Of a stretch of DNA of 64,000 bases, positions 8,763-17,774 are shown one piece after another (the stretch's first letter is position 1; each line of letters begins with the position of its first letter). Source of the stretch: an uncultured SAR324 cluster bacterium (GTDB taxonomy: Bacteria > SAR324 > NAC60-12); NCBI GenBank assembly GCA_902575715.1, contig CACGSI010000002.1, positions 16,940 through 80,939 on the forward strand, written 5' to 3'. The notes beneath the pieces were generated by a model. That model saw only the letters and a program-made list of their open reading frames with translations, had not been told where the DNA came from and ran no database searches. Position numbers and translations under genes: made by a program.

Positions 8763-10139
8763 ATGCCTCAAGAATCTTTACCTCAAGAAATTTATAAAAT
8801 TTCAAATGCACTTTCTGAAAACAATGGAAAAGGTATATTAGTAGGTGGAGCAGTAAGAGATTTTTGCATAAATAATAAAATACCAAAAGATTTAGATGTA
8901 GAAGTTTATGGATTAGAACCAGAAGTTCTGGAAGCCACTTTAGAAAAATTTGGGCGGCTAAATAGGGTTGGAAAATCTTTCGGTGTTTTTAAATTAAATA
9001 CAGAAACCGCAGAATATGATTTTAGTTTACCCCGATATGAAAACAAAATCGCAAAGGGACATCGTGGATTTTTTACTATATCAGACCCATCAATGAGTTT
9101 TAGAAATGCTGCTTCAAGAAGAGATTTTACAATTAACAGTATCGGTTATGATCTTCAAAAAAAAGTTTTAATAGACCCATATAATGGTGTAGAAGACATA
9201 AAGAAAAAAACACTAAAGCACATAGGTCCTTCCTTTTCAGAAGATCCTTTAAGGGTCTTAAGAGCTATGCAATTATCCGCTCGCCTTCAGTTTAAAATAG
9301 ATCCGAATACTATTAAACTTTGCAAAACATTAAATCTTGGAGAACTATCAAAAGAAAGAGTTTTTGAGGAATTTAGAAAACTATTGATTAGAGCAAAATA
9401 TCCATCAATTGGTTTAGAATATGCCAAAGAAATGGAGATATTAAAATATTATCCTGAATTAAAAGCACTTGTTGGAATTCAACAAGATCCAGAATGGCAT
9501 CCAGAGGGGGATGTCTGGACTCATACTTTACAAGTCGTTAACGAAGCTGCTCGTCTGCGAAAAGGTGAAGAAAAGAATGATATTATATTGATGTTTTCGG
9601 CGCTTTGTCATGATTTTGGAAAACCTGTTACTACAAAATTTTTACGTGGTCGGTGGCGCAGTCCTTCACATGATTCAGCAGGAGTGTTGCCAACAGAACA
9701 ATTTTTAAGAAGAATCACCAATGATCAAAATCTAATTCAAAAAGTTAAATCACTTGTAAAAGAACATCTTCGTCCTATACAACTATTTAAGGAAAGAAAT
9801 ATACTTAATAGTGGAACTATAAAAAGACTTTCCATGCGTGTAAATATTTCTGATTTAGTTTTGCTGGCAAAAGCTGACTATTTTGGAAGTAGTTTTTATA
9901 AAGCTGATAGATCAAATTTTGATGCTGGAAATTGGCTTTTACTTGAGGCAGAAAAAATGGCGGTTCATAAAGAAGGCCCCAAACCTCTTCTACTGGGTAG
10001 ACATCTCTTAGCCATGGGTATGGCGCCAGGACCAAAAATGGGAGTAATATTAAAAAAGGCTTTTGAAAAACAACTTAATGGTGATCTCGACAAAGAAGAA
10101 GATGCTATTTCATGGGCAAAATTAACTATGTCCGTTTAA
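8763..10139 (+). CDS. cca: CCA tRNA nucleotidyltransferase with HD domain
   Basis: 458 residues. The enzyme adds or repairs the 3'-CCA end of tRNAs. The polymerase-beta-type head has LVGGAVRD (26-33) and metal-binding DLDVEVYG (43-50). SRRDFTINSIGYD and LIDPYNGVEDI follow, then EDPLRVLRAMQLSARLQF, the neck/body motif. The C-terminal half carries an HD phosphohydrolase-like domain (FSALCHDFGKP, about 280-290), as in bacterial multifunctional Cca proteins. Without knowing a second enzyme in the genome, a split CC- or A-adding role cannot be excluded. It is followed 49 bases later by smpB, so both are translation-quality genes on one probable transcript. Confidence 0.92.
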   Translation: MPQESLPQEIYKISNALSENNGKGILVGGAVRDFCINNKIPKDLDVEVYGLEPEVLEATLEKFGRLNRVGKSFGVFKLNTETAEYDFSLPRYENKIAKGHRGFFTISDPSMSFRNAASRRDFTINSIGYDLQKKVLIDPYNGVEDIKKKTLKHIGPSFSEDPLRVLRAMQLSARLQFKIDPNTIKLCKTLNLGELSKERVFEEFRKLLIRAKYPSIGLEYAKEMEILKYYPELKALVGIQQDPEWHPEGDVWTHTLQVVNEAARLRKGEEKNDIILMFSALCHDFGKPVTTKFLRGRWRSPSHDSAGVLPTEQFLRRITNDQNLIQKVKSLVKEHLRPIQLFKERNILNSGTIKRLSMRVNISDLVLLAKADYFGSSFYKADRSNFDAGNWLLLEAEKMAVHKEGPKPLLLGRHLLAMGMAPGPKMGVILKKAFEKQLNGDLDKEEDAISWAKLTMSV

Positions 10140-10188
10140 TTTTTTGTAAAATTTTTCATCAAATTTTTTCACAGTTGAATCAATTAAA

Positions 10189-10644
10189 ATGCAAGCAAAA
10201 ACACTAGCAAAAAATAGACGTGCAAGATTTGAGTATGAAATAGAAAAAACCATGGAAGTAGGAATAGTCCTAGAAGGTACTGAAGTAAAAAGTATAAAAG
10301 CTGGAAATATTAATATTACTGATAGCTTCTGTAGAGTAAATGACAATCTTGAAGTTTATTTAATGAACACCCACATATCACATTATAATTTTGGAAATCG
10401 CCATAATCATGATCCTATTAGACCACGACTGTTGTTACTACATCGTTCAGAAATTAAACGCCTATATGGACAGTTAAAAGAGAAAGGACTAACATTGATT
10501 CCTTTAAAAATATATTTAAAAAGAGGAATAATAAAATTGGAGCTAGCATTGGGTCGAGGTAAAAAACTCCACGACAAACGTTTAGCAATAAAAAAGAGAG
10601 ATGCGCAACGAGAAATAGAAAAAATAATCAAGGAAAGAAGATAG
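10189..10644 (+). CDS. smpB: SsrA-binding protein SmpB
   Basis: 151 residues, the normal length. SmpB binds tmRNA and delivers it to stalled ribosomes for trans-translation. Diagnostic stretches are NRRARFEYEIEKTMEVGI, LEGTEVKSIKAGNINITDSF, NTHISHYNFGNRHNHDP, RPRLLLLHRSEIKRLYGQL and the basic C-terminal tail KLHDKRLAIKKRDAQREI. It begins at the ATG at 10189. I looked for the ssrA gene in the 280 bases downstream and did not find it. Confidence 0.97.
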   Translation: MQAKTLAKNRRARFEYEIEKTMEVGIVLEGTEVKSIKAGNINITDSFCRVNDNLEVYLMNTHISHYNFGNRHNHDPIRPRLLLLHRSEIKRLYGQLKEKGLTLIPLKIYLKRGIIKLELALGRGKKLHDKRLAIKKRDAQREIEKIIKERR

Positions 10645-10819
10645 TTTGAAGAAATATCTAATTTTTATATCTTTGTAAGCATGTTTCTCATTTAATTTTT
10701 TTTCAATATATAATAATATTTTTAATTTTTTGGTGGTATCTTGTTAGAATTAGGATTAACTGTTAAGGTAGTGATAATTTTAAAATTAAACTTTTTATAG
10801 ACAAATATATTTTTTAAAC

Positions 10820-10840
10820 CTTAGAATAACTGTTTCTAAG
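10820..10840. repeat. Inverted repeat between smpB and the coiled-coil protein gene
   Basis: CTTAGAA, a 7-base loop, then TTCTAAG. The stem is 7 bp and AT-rich, with no following T run, so it may be a weak hairpin or a regulator half-site pair. The rest of 10645-10926 shows nothing recognisable. Confidence 0.3.
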
Positions 10841-10926
10841 ATTAATTTGAAAATTGATAACAATGAAAATAATAAAATTAATGAACAAAAATTAACAAAT
10901 TATCTTTCTCAACATTCAGAAGAAAA

Positions 10927-11859
10927 ATGGAAACCAATTTTTTTGTTATCGGAGAAAATCCTCGTACAGCATTTTTTCTAAGAAACATAAAATTTTTTTT
11001 AATTTTACTTGTAGCAATAATTACCGGACTCTCGTTTACAGTCGCATACTTGTATTATAAAAATATTTTTGATAAAGAACAGTATTCCCTGAAGATTAAT
11101 CAAGAAAAAACTCGTAGTGAAAATCTTGTAAAAAAACTAAAACAAACAGGCCAAAAAGATGCCAAGTGGGAACAACAAGTTTTATCTCAATCATCCCAAC
11201 AGAAAAAATTGAATGAGCAACAAGCATCACTTCTTGAAAGACAAAGAAGAGAAATCTCTGAATTAAATTCTATTCTAGCCCAAAGAGAACAAGTTGTTTT
11301 ACAATTTCAAAATGAAAAAAAGTCGACTCAAGATCAAATAGGTACCCTTCAACTTAAAGTAACTACACTTGAAAAAGAACTTGAAAACACAAAAAAGTCT
11401 CTAGACGAATCAATTTCTGAAAATAAGAACATTCAGGAAAATTTTCTTAAAATTAATAAAGAAAAAAATGAACTTAAGCAAAAACAAAACAAAAATATTT
11501 CCTCGACTAAAGTAAAAGCAATCAAAAAAAGAAAAACTAAAAAATTAGTTGATTCAATTATCTCAATTGAAAAATTAAAAATTAAATATAAAAATGGTTT
11601 TTTAAGTGTAAACTATAATTTAACCAATAAGACCAATAGACTTCAAATGGGAAGAACTGGTATGTATCTTTCTTCAAAGAAAAATTTAGAAAATAATATA
11701 CCTTTTCGTCTGAAAACATCCATACCTTATAAGATAAAAAGATACAGGATAATTTCCAGAAAATTCTCTAAAGTAAAACCTGGAAGTTATTTACGAATAT
11801 TAATTTGGAATAATAAAAAGCAACTTCTTATAGATAACGCTTACCCGATCCAAAAGTAG
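10927..11859 (+). CDS. Membrane-anchored coiled-coil protein of unknown function
   Basis: 310 residues. A single hydrophobic segment at about 17-45 (IKFFLILLVAIITGLSF) should anchor it in the inner membrane. Residues 50-190 are Gln/Lys/Glu-rich coiled coil, with runs such as ENEKKSTQDQIGTLQLKV-like heptads. The basic linker IKKRKTKKL (about 200-207) leads to a predicted beta-rich C-terminal domain (about 212-310) containing SVNYNLTNKTNRLQMGRTG and PGSYLRILIWNNKKQLLI. The overall layout resembles envelope proteins with one transmembrane helix, a periplasmic coiled coil and a small beta domain. I do not recognise a named family. It is 24 bases ahead of an ABC ATPase gene on the same strand, which may indicate a shared transcript. 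Confidence 0.6.
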   Translation: METNFFVIGENPRTAFFLRNIKFFLILLVAIITGLSFTVAYLYYKNIFDKEQYSLKINQEKTRSENLVKKLKQTGQKDAKWEQQVLSQSSQQKKLNEQQASLLERQRREISELNSILAQREQVVLQFQNEKKSTQDQIGTLQLKVTTLEKELENTKKSLDESISENKNIQENFLKINKEKNELKQKQNKNISSTKVKAIKKRKTKKLVDSIISIEKLKIKYKNGFLSVNYNLTNKTNRLQMGRTGMYLSSKKNLENNIPFRLKTSIPYKIKRYRIISRKFSKVKPGSYLRILIWNNKKQLLIDNAYPIQK

Positions 11860-11883
11860 TTTAAACTAATTTCTCCTAAAATA

Positions 11884-12579
11884 ATGTCTGCTATTCTGTG
11901 CCTTGAAGGTATTTATAAGCGTTTTGGTTACAAAAATATTCTTGAAGATATTAATTTTTCGATTGAATCAGGAGAATTTGCATTAATCTTAGGTAACAAT
12001 GGTGTAGGGAAGTCTACTTTGCTTAGAATTATAAGCTCTCTGATGAGACCTACAAATGGAAAAATTTTTTTTAAAGGCGAGAACCAAAGAGAAATCCTAA
12101 TGCTATGGTTAAAGAAAATGGGTTATCTTTCAGAAGAAACACGATTATATAGTGATCTAAATTCGATTGAGAATTTACGCTTATATGGGACATTCTATGA
12201 AGCTAAAAATTTGAATTTAAAAATAAATGATATATTGGAAGAAATTGACTTAATACATGTTGCAAAAATGCCTATTAGAAATTTTAGTAGTGGTATGAAA
12301 AAACGTTTAATGATTGGCAGATTAATGCTTTATGAACCTGAAATACTTCTCCTCGATGAACCTTATACAGGACTTGATGTAAAATCTAAAAAGTGGTTTA
12401 TAGAATTTTTGGAAAAATTCCACAAAAAAGGAGGGACAGTTTTAATGGTTACCCATCAATTTGAACAAGGAATGGAAATAACAAATCGACTCCTGGTAAT
12501 AAAAAATAAAAAAATTTTGAAAAATTTCTCAATAAAGAACTTAAATTCAGCGACTTTAAACAAAGCACTGGAGGAATAG
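11884..12579 (+). CDS. ABC transporter ATP-binding protein (CcmA-like)
   Basis: 231 residues, one complete ABC ATPase domain. Walker A is GNNGVGKST (near 38-46), the signature is FSSGMKKR, Walker B is ILLLDEPYTGLD and the switch histidine is in VTHQ. The size and the motif order resemble CcmA-type ATPases of heme or ABC-2 exporters. There is no permease gene beside it, so its membrane partner must be elsewhere. The next gene starts at a GTG that overlaps this stop by one base (taGtg), so the two products are translationally coupled. The substrate cannot be assigned. Confidence 0.85.
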   Translation: MSAILCLEGIYKRFGYKNILEDINFSIESGEFALILGNNGVGKSTLLRIISSLMRPTNGKIFFKGENQREILMLWLKKMGYLSEETRLYSDLNSIENLRLYGTFYEAKNLNLKINDILEEIDLIHVAKMPIRNFSSGMKKRLMIGRLMLYEPEILLLDEPYTGLDVKSKKWFIEFLEKFHKKGGTVLMVTHQFEQGMEITNRLLVIKNKKILKNFSIKNLNSATLNKALEE

Positions 12580-13730
12580 TGAAATTCAATACTTATATTG
12601 AAAATCATTTTCAACTAAGTGCAATTAAAAAAACCTCTATTAAAGAGGTTATTTTAGAACACAAATTACTCAGTAGAACTGGAAAAAATGAAACAAAGTT
12701 ATTAATCTCTTTAGCAGAGGAAGCTATTTACTCAAAAATTAATCCAATCCTACAGTGGGATATCCTAAGTACTGAGAAAACCTTTCGGCAATCTTTAGCA
12801 ATTTTAAACAGCCTGCCTTTAGAAATTTTTCATGCAATTCGTGTTCAAGATATGGGGGCAGCTCAGTGGATAAAAGAACAAAAGCCCGATATACCTATAC
12901 AATTAATATTAGAGACTGGGAATCATAACTTAAAATCTGTTATTCGTATTTCTGAATATTTTGGCAAAAATTTAAATAGAATTGTTCTATCGACTGAACT
13001 TCCTAAACCTAAATTAATTAAATACAGTCAAACTTTGAGAACTGATTGTGAAATATTATGCGTTGGGAGAATATTATTATTTTATTCACCTCGAAAATTA
13101 ATTAGTAAATTTAATAATTTAGAAAAATCTAAACATCATTTTGAAAAAAATGTTTTCTATAACGACCAACCGCAAAAAAGGTTTCCTACCCTAGAAAATT
13201 GTCATGGAACTTTTATGTTTTTTAACAGAGACTTATTTCTTTTAGATTTTCTTCCAGAACTAAGAAATTCTGGATTAAGTTTTTTACGTATAGATTTAAG
13301 ACATATAAATTTCTCAAGTAGTTTGATAAAAAAAATAAATTATATAATTAGAAATTTTGAAAAATCAAAAATTGACGAATTAAAATCATTATGGCCTGTA
13401 AAAATTACTCATGGATTTTTTAGAGCAAACAGAACTGACCTTGCAATTGACCGAATAAAAAATCCTTACTTGAGAAATCATAATGAAAAACTTGTTGGAT
13501 ATGTACTAGAATCTATAAAAAATAATTATATTGCTTTCATTGCAAGGAAAAGTTTTGAATGTGGTGAATCTTTAATTGGGATTACGCCTGAAGGGAAAAA
13601 ATGTATTATTTCAACTAATAATATCAAGAACTTAGAAGGAAAAAACGTGAATGAGATTGTACCAGAAGAAATATACAAGGTTCAACATGTAAAATTTGTC
13701 ACGGGACAAACACTTATTTATAGACCCTGA
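12579..13730 (+). CDS. Peptidase U32-family protein
   Basis: 383 residues from a GTG at 12579 that overlaps the preceding stop. The U32-type blocks are present: VGRILLFYSPRKL, the LENCHGTFMFFNRDLFLLD box, SGLSFLRIDLRH and THGFFRANRTDLAID. U32 proteins (YhbU/YhbV, UbiU/UbiV, RlhA, TrhP) take part in tRNA or rRNA hydroxylation or in O2-independent ubiquinone synthesis; the historical protease label is doubtful. Few cysteines are seen near the C-terminal half (CGESL, KKCII, NCHG), so an Fe-S cluster as in UbiV cannot be confirmed. The pairing with an ABC ATPase is unusual and unexplained. Confidence 0.72.
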   Translation: MKFNTYIENHFQLSAIKKTSIKEVILEHKLLSRTGKNETKLLISLAEEAIYSKINPILQWDILSTEKTFRQSLAILNSLPLEIFHAIRVQDMGAAQWIKEQKPDIPIQLILETGNHNLKSVIRISEYFGKNLNRIVLSTELPKPKLIKYSQTLRTDCEILCVGRILLFYSPRKLISKFNNLEKSKHHFEKNVFYNDQPQKRFPTLENCHGTFMFFNRDLFLLDFLPELRNSGLSFLRIDLRHINFSSSLIKKINYIIRNFEKSKIDELKSLWPVKITHGFFRANRTDLAIDRIKNPYLRNHNEKLVGYVLESIKNNYIAFIARKSFECGESLIGITPEGKKCIISTNNIKNLEGKNVNEIVPEEIYKVQHVKFVTGQTLIYRP

Positions 13731-13863
13731 AAATCATAGTGTCTTGAATGTTTTTAGAAAACGGGTTAAATTCTACTTGTTTTTTTTATTTTTTTTGAAT
13801 TATCTTAGTTTAATTCTTTGCTATTTCCAACCACAACTATATATTATTTATCTTTAGATCTTA

Positions 13864-14799
13864 ATGCAGATCTTTAATCTTAAAGAAAAATCCGATTTAA
13901 ATCCAAGCTCAATAGTAACAATAGGTAATTTTGATGGAATTCATCTTGGACATCGCGCATTAATTGATAATGTCGTGGGCTATGCAGATTCTAAAAATTA
14001 TCGGAGTGCATTAATTACTTTTGAGCCTCACCCACAGGAAATTATAAATCCTAAAAAAATAATGCCTCGAATATATACTAACTACCATCAGTTTCATCTA
14101 TTTGAAAAACTTGGTCTTGATGAAGTTCATTTGATTCCTTTTACTGAAAAACTGTCTAGAATGGAGCCAGAAAAATTTGCCCATCAGTTCATAATCAATC
14201 GTTTTGACCTAAAAAAGCTAGTTGTTGGTTACGACTTCCGTTTTGGAAAATATAGAACGGGAGGCTTCAAATTACTTGAAAATCTGAGTAAAAAATTTAA
14301 TTTTTCGCTTGAAGAAATATCTCCCATTAAGAAAAAAGGGCACACAGTAAGTAGTTCATTAATAAGAACGTTGATTAAAGAATTTAATTTTGATGAAATT
14401 CCTGTTTATCTTGGAAGAGAATTCAGTATATTTGGTAAAGTAGTTCACGGAAAAAAGATTGGCCGAAAAATCGGGTTCCCAACGGCAAATATAATTCCAA
14501 GCAATCCCTTAGCTATAAAAAATGGTGTTTATGTCAGTAAATTAAAATTAGCAGAAAATATTCATTATGGGGTTACAAATATTGGAAAAAAACCTACATT
14601 CGGAGAAAATCTAATAAATATTGAAAGTTGGATATTTAATTTCAAACAGGATATTTATGGCCAAAATTTGGAAGTTATACCACTTCACCTAATAAGATCA
14701 GAAAAAAGATTTTCAGGTATATCTTATTTAAAAAAACAAATTGACAATGATATAATGAATGCCCGCAGTTACCTTAATAAAAAAGGACTATTAGAATAA
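13864..14799 (+). CDS. ribF: Bifunctional riboflavin kinase / FAD synthetase
   Basis: 311 residues. RibF phosphorylates riboflavin to FMN and adenylylates FMN to FAD. The N-terminal nucleotidyltransferase shows IGNFDGIHLGH (20-30), with the HxGH motif intact. VGYDFRFGKYRTG and VSSSLIRTLI follow. The C-terminal kinase domain has GRKIGFPTANI, NGVYVS, GVTNIGKKPTFG and the ESWIFNF block (normally ExHIFDF). The latter has W for H, a small deviation. The usual neighbours rpsO/truB are not here. No FMN riboswitch is visible in the 133 bases upstream. Confidence 0.95.
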   Translation: MQIFNLKEKSDLNPSSIVTIGNFDGIHLGHRALIDNVVGYADSKNYRSALITFEPHPQEIINPKKIMPRIYTNYHQFHLFEKLGLDEVHLIPFTEKLSRMEPEKFAHQFIINRFDLKKLVVGYDFRFGKYRTGGFKLLENLSKKFNFSLEEISPIKKKGHTVSSSLIRTLIKEFNFDEIPVYLGREFSIFGKVVHGKKIGRKIGFPTANIIPSNPLAIKNGVYVSKLKLAENIHYGVTNIGKKPTFGENLINIESWIFNFKQDIYGQNLEVIPLHLIRSEKRFSGISYLKKQIDNDIMNARSYLNKKGLLE

Positions 14800-14954
14800 A
14801 AAAAATTCAAAAATTTAATATAATAAATTTTTTCCGAGATTATGAAAATGATTAACAAGAATGCTTGTGGTAATTTTTTACATATAATATTATCAAAGCT
14901 TTCCAATTATTTATAAAAGGAAAATGAATTTAATAATTTTATGTTATAAGAAAT

Positions 14955-16091
14955 ATGAATCAAAATTTTGTTTATCGCCCAGAAAAAATTATAATTGATA
15001 GAAATGTATCTAATGAACCTTTAACTAAGCAAGTTTGTAGACAATTCGAAGATGTGCCCAAACTAGTTGTAGAAAGTTATGCGTGGCATAAAGATGAATC
15101 TGATATCGACCCTTTGTTAAATCCTCTTTCTTTAGGTAAAAAAACTTTACATCTTAAGTATTTTAAAGGGATACCGGTAAAACCTTGTCCAGGTTTTTCT
15201 GAAAAACTAATTTGCTGTAACTATCTCTCTTTAGATCTAATAGAAAACTGTCCATTTGAATGTACGTACTGCATTTTACAAGCTTTTCTAAACAAACCTG
15301 TAATAACGCTACATGCAAATTTGGATGAAATACTAAATCAAGTTTTACAAAAAACATCTAAAAGACCTGATTTATTATATAGAATAAGTACTGGAGAGCA
15401 TTCTGACAGTCTCGCTCTTGACCACATTTTAAACATAAATAAACACGTTATACCATTCTTCTCAAAATTACCAAATGTTCTACTAGAATTAAAAACAAAA
15501 TCAAAACATGTGGAACATTTGTTAGACATACCCCATGGAGGAAAGACTATAATTTCATGGTCTATTAACCCAGAAACAATAATTAATAAAGAAGAAATAA
15601 AAACAGCAAGTTTAAATGAAAGATTAAATGCCGCCAAATTAGCTTCAGATGCAGGATTTAAAGTTGCTTTTCATTTTGACCCCTTAATATATTTTTCTAA
15701 TTGGAAAAAAGAATATCGAGATCTTGTAGACCAAATCTTTGATGTTATTCCCCAAGATAGAATTCAATGGATTAGTTTTGGTACATTACGTTATATTAAT
15801 TCGTTGAAAGACATCGTAGAAAATCGATTCCCAAAAAGCAAAATTTTTCTAGGTGAGTTTGTTAAAGGAAAAGACGGAAAAATGAGGTATATAAAAAAAA
15901 TACGTCAAGTTTTGTACAATAATGTCCAAAATAGAATAAAAAAACTAGCTCCACAAATTCCCACTTATCTATGTATGGAGAAACATGACGTATGGGAAAA
16001 TACTATGGGAAATTATAAACCTAAAACTCCATTAGATATTGAAAATCATATCACCTCCAAATTTAGAGAACAAGTTTCCATAAAAACATGA
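14955..16091 (+). CDS. Radical SAM protein of the spore photoproduct lyase family
   Basis: 378 residues. The cluster motif is CPFECTYCILQ (C99, C103, C106), the C-x3-C-x2-C typical of radical SAM enzymes. The surrounding LSLDLIENC and KYFKGIPVKPCPG, and the C-terminal LCMEKHDVWENTMG, are shared with spore photoproduct lyase (SplB)-like proteins that occur widely in non-spore-formers. True SplB repairs the 5-thyminyl-dihydrothymine photoproduct; the function of this proteobacterial branch is unproven. Its stop overlaps the next ATG (ATGA), so it is coupled to the Lon N-domain gene. I saw no other photolyase in the window. Confidence 0.8.
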   Translation: MNQNFVYRPEKIIIDRNVSNEPLTKQVCRQFEDVPKLVVESYAWHKDESDIDPLLNPLSLGKKTLHLKYFKGIPVKPCPGFSEKLICCNYLSLDLIENCPFECTYCILQAFLNKPVITLHANLDEILNQVLQKTSKRPDLLYRISTGEHSDSLALDHILNINKHVIPFFSKLPNVLLELKTKSKHVEHLLDIPHGGKTIISWSINPETIINKEEIKTASLNERLNAAKLASDAGFKVAFHFDPLIYFSNWKKEYRDLVDQIFDVIPQDRIQWISFGTLRYINSLKDIVENRFPKSKIFLGEFVKGKDGKMRYIKKIRQVLYNNVQNRIKKLAPQIPTYLCMEKHDVWENTMGNYKPKTPLDIENHITSKFREQVSIKT

Positions 16092-16729
16092 TGTCGAAAA
16101 AAAAACCTAAAGAAATAATAGCTCTTTTTCCACTGTATGGTACAATTTTGTTACCTGGCTCTGTCCTACCACTTCATATTTTTGAACCACGTTACCGAAA
16201 GATGGTGGAAAATGTAACAGAAAATGGAGATTTGCTAATAGGTATAATTCAACCGACAAACCAAAATTCAGAAAATTTATGTGAAATTGGTTGTGTTGGA
16301 AAAATAGAGCAAAACCAAAGATTACCAAAAGGTAATTATTTAATCCAACTTCATGGAGAATCCCGATTCAATATTGTTGAAGAACTAAAAACAGATATGC
16401 CTTACAGGCTAGCAAGAGTAACATATTCACATTTTCCAAATGATATGGAACAAGGAGAGATATCTAAAAATAAGAACTTATTGTACCAAATTTTTAAAGA
16501 GTACTCTGAAAGAAAAAAACTTAAAATAGAATGGGATAAAATAGAAGATATACCGGCAAATTATCTAGTCAATTTACTTAGTATGAATCTTGATTTTTCT
16601 GGTATAGAAAAACAAACTCTGCTTGAATCTCCAGACCTTGATACACGTCTTGACGATTTAATTTCATTAATGGAAATGTCAATACATAATGAAATTTCAA
16701 ATGATCACTTACCAAACTTTCTCAATTAA
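16088..16729 (+). CDS. Lon protease N-terminal (substrate-binding) domain protein
   Basis: 213 residues. The start LFPLYGTILLPGSVLPLHIFEPRYRKM-type block, split here as LFPLYGTILLPGS and LPLHIFEPRYRKM, is the LON substrate-binding (PUA-like) domain. The rest (GCVGKIEQNQRLPKGNYLI, YLVNLLSMNLDFSG, KQTLLES) follows the stand-alone LonN (YcaP/LON peptidase substrate-binding) family. No ATPase or protease domain is present, so it is not Lon itself. Its role is unknown. Two ATGs are adjacent (16088 and 16091); the first overlaps the upstream TGA. It is sandwiched between radical SAM and DsbA-like genes, which suggests an oxidative or damage-related operon but does not prove it. Confidence 0.85.
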   Translation: MMSKKKPKEIIALFPLYGTILLPGSVLPLHIFEPRYRKMVENVTENGDLLIGIIQPTNQNSENLCEIGCVGKIEQNQRLPKGNYLIQLHGESRFNIVEELKTDMPYRLARVTYSHFPNDMEQGEISKNKNLLYQIFKEYSERKKLKIEWDKIEDIPANYLVNLLSMNLDFSGIEKQTLLESPDLDTRLDDLISLMEMSIHNEISNDHLPNFLN

Positions 16730-16736
16730 TTCAAAA

Positions 16737-17774
16737 ATGAAGAATTCATCAATTAATTTTTTTTGGAACATTAAAATTATAATATATCTTTTTTTTTCCT
16801 TGTTTTTTTTTATACCGGTCGCTCAAACTCAAGAGGTTGAGTACAATCCAAACCCTATTATTGGTTTAGTTGATGGTAACCCCGTCACTTTTGACGATAT
16901 TAGAAACAAGAAAATATACGATCTCAGCTTAAATCTTTATCAGCATTTAAACATTCAGTTTATTGAATATTCTTTAAAGAAACTTGAGAAAAAATATCCA
17001 ATTATTGACCTAAAACCAAAGAAGAAAGTTAGCTCAAAAGATCTTATTAGAATTTTTGAACAGAATAACCTTAAGGAAAGGGGTACATTTGAAGAATTAG
17101 AGCCCCAAATAAGACAATTTTTAGAAAACCAAATTCTCCAACAACATTTATTAAACCAATATTCAATTGGAATAAAAAAAGGACTAATTGTTTCACATCT
17201 AGAAATTCCTTCGAAATTTTTCACCAAAGGTAACTTAAAAACTGCTTATCTTAGAGGAAACAAAAAAGCCTCAGTGATCCTCATAGAATTTTCAGACTAC
17301 CATTGCCCTTTCTGTAGAAAAATTCAAACAACTATAAATAAACTAATCAAAAATTTTGGAGAAAAAGTAGCGTTTGGTTATAGGCATTTTCCTCTTTCTT
17401 TCCATAAGGAAGCAGATGAAGCTGCTATTTCGTCTGAATGCGCAAGAGAGCAAGGAAAATTTGAAGAAATGCATCATTTACTATATTCTGGAAAAAAATC
17501 TCAAACTAAAAGTGATTTAAAAAAACTAGCACGGAAAATAAAAATAAGATCTACAAAAAAATTTGACACTTGCCTCGAAAATGAAAAATACAGAGGGTTA
17601 ATAAACCAAGATATTGAAGATGCATCTAAATTAGGAATTACAGGAACACCAGGTTTCTTTTTAGGACATTTTGACCATAAATCTGGAAATATAAAAGGAG
17701 AGATACTTTCTGGTGCTTTACCATATAATTCATTAAAAAAAAGTATTGAAAAGTATTTGAAAGATAGTTTATGA
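16737..17774 (+). CDS. Secreted DsbA-like thioredoxin-fold protein
   Basis: 345 residues from the ATG at 16737; an earlier in-frame ATG at 16689 would overlap the Lon-type gene and hide the signal peptide. Residues 1-31 (MKNSSINFFWNIKIIIYLFF ... VAQTQ) look like a signal peptide. Residues 35-150 resemble a SurA/parvulin N-terminal helical region, opening with IIGLVDGNPVTFDDI. The C-terminal part is a DsbA-type thioredoxin fold: EFSDYHCPFCRKI with CPFC at 190-193, and the cis-proline loop GITGTPGFFLG. It should oxidise or isomerise periplasmic disulfides. The gene overlaps hldE by the ATGA at 17771. Confidence 0.85.
   Translation: MKNSSINFFWNIKIIIYLFFSLFFFIPVAQTQEVEYNPNPIIGLVDGNPVTFDDIRNKKIYDLSLNLYQHLNIQFIEYSLKKLEKKYPIIDLKPKKKVSSKDLIRIFEQNNLKERGTFEELEPQIRQFLENQILQQHLLNQYSIGIKKGLIVSHLEIPSKFFTKGNLKTAYLRGNKKASVILIEFSDYHCPFCRKIQTTINKLIKNFGEKVAFGYRHFPLSFHKEADEAAISSECAREQGKFEEMHHLLYSGKKSQTKSDLKKLARKIKIRSTKKFDTCLENEKYRGLINQDIEDASKLGITGTPGFFLGHFDHKSGNIKGEILSGALPYNSLKKSIEKYLKDSL

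Noticed and set aside
10645..10926. Possible ssrA (tmRNA) gene next to smpB
   Set aside because: No tRNA-like ends or resume codon could be made out; only a weak 7-bp hairpin is present.
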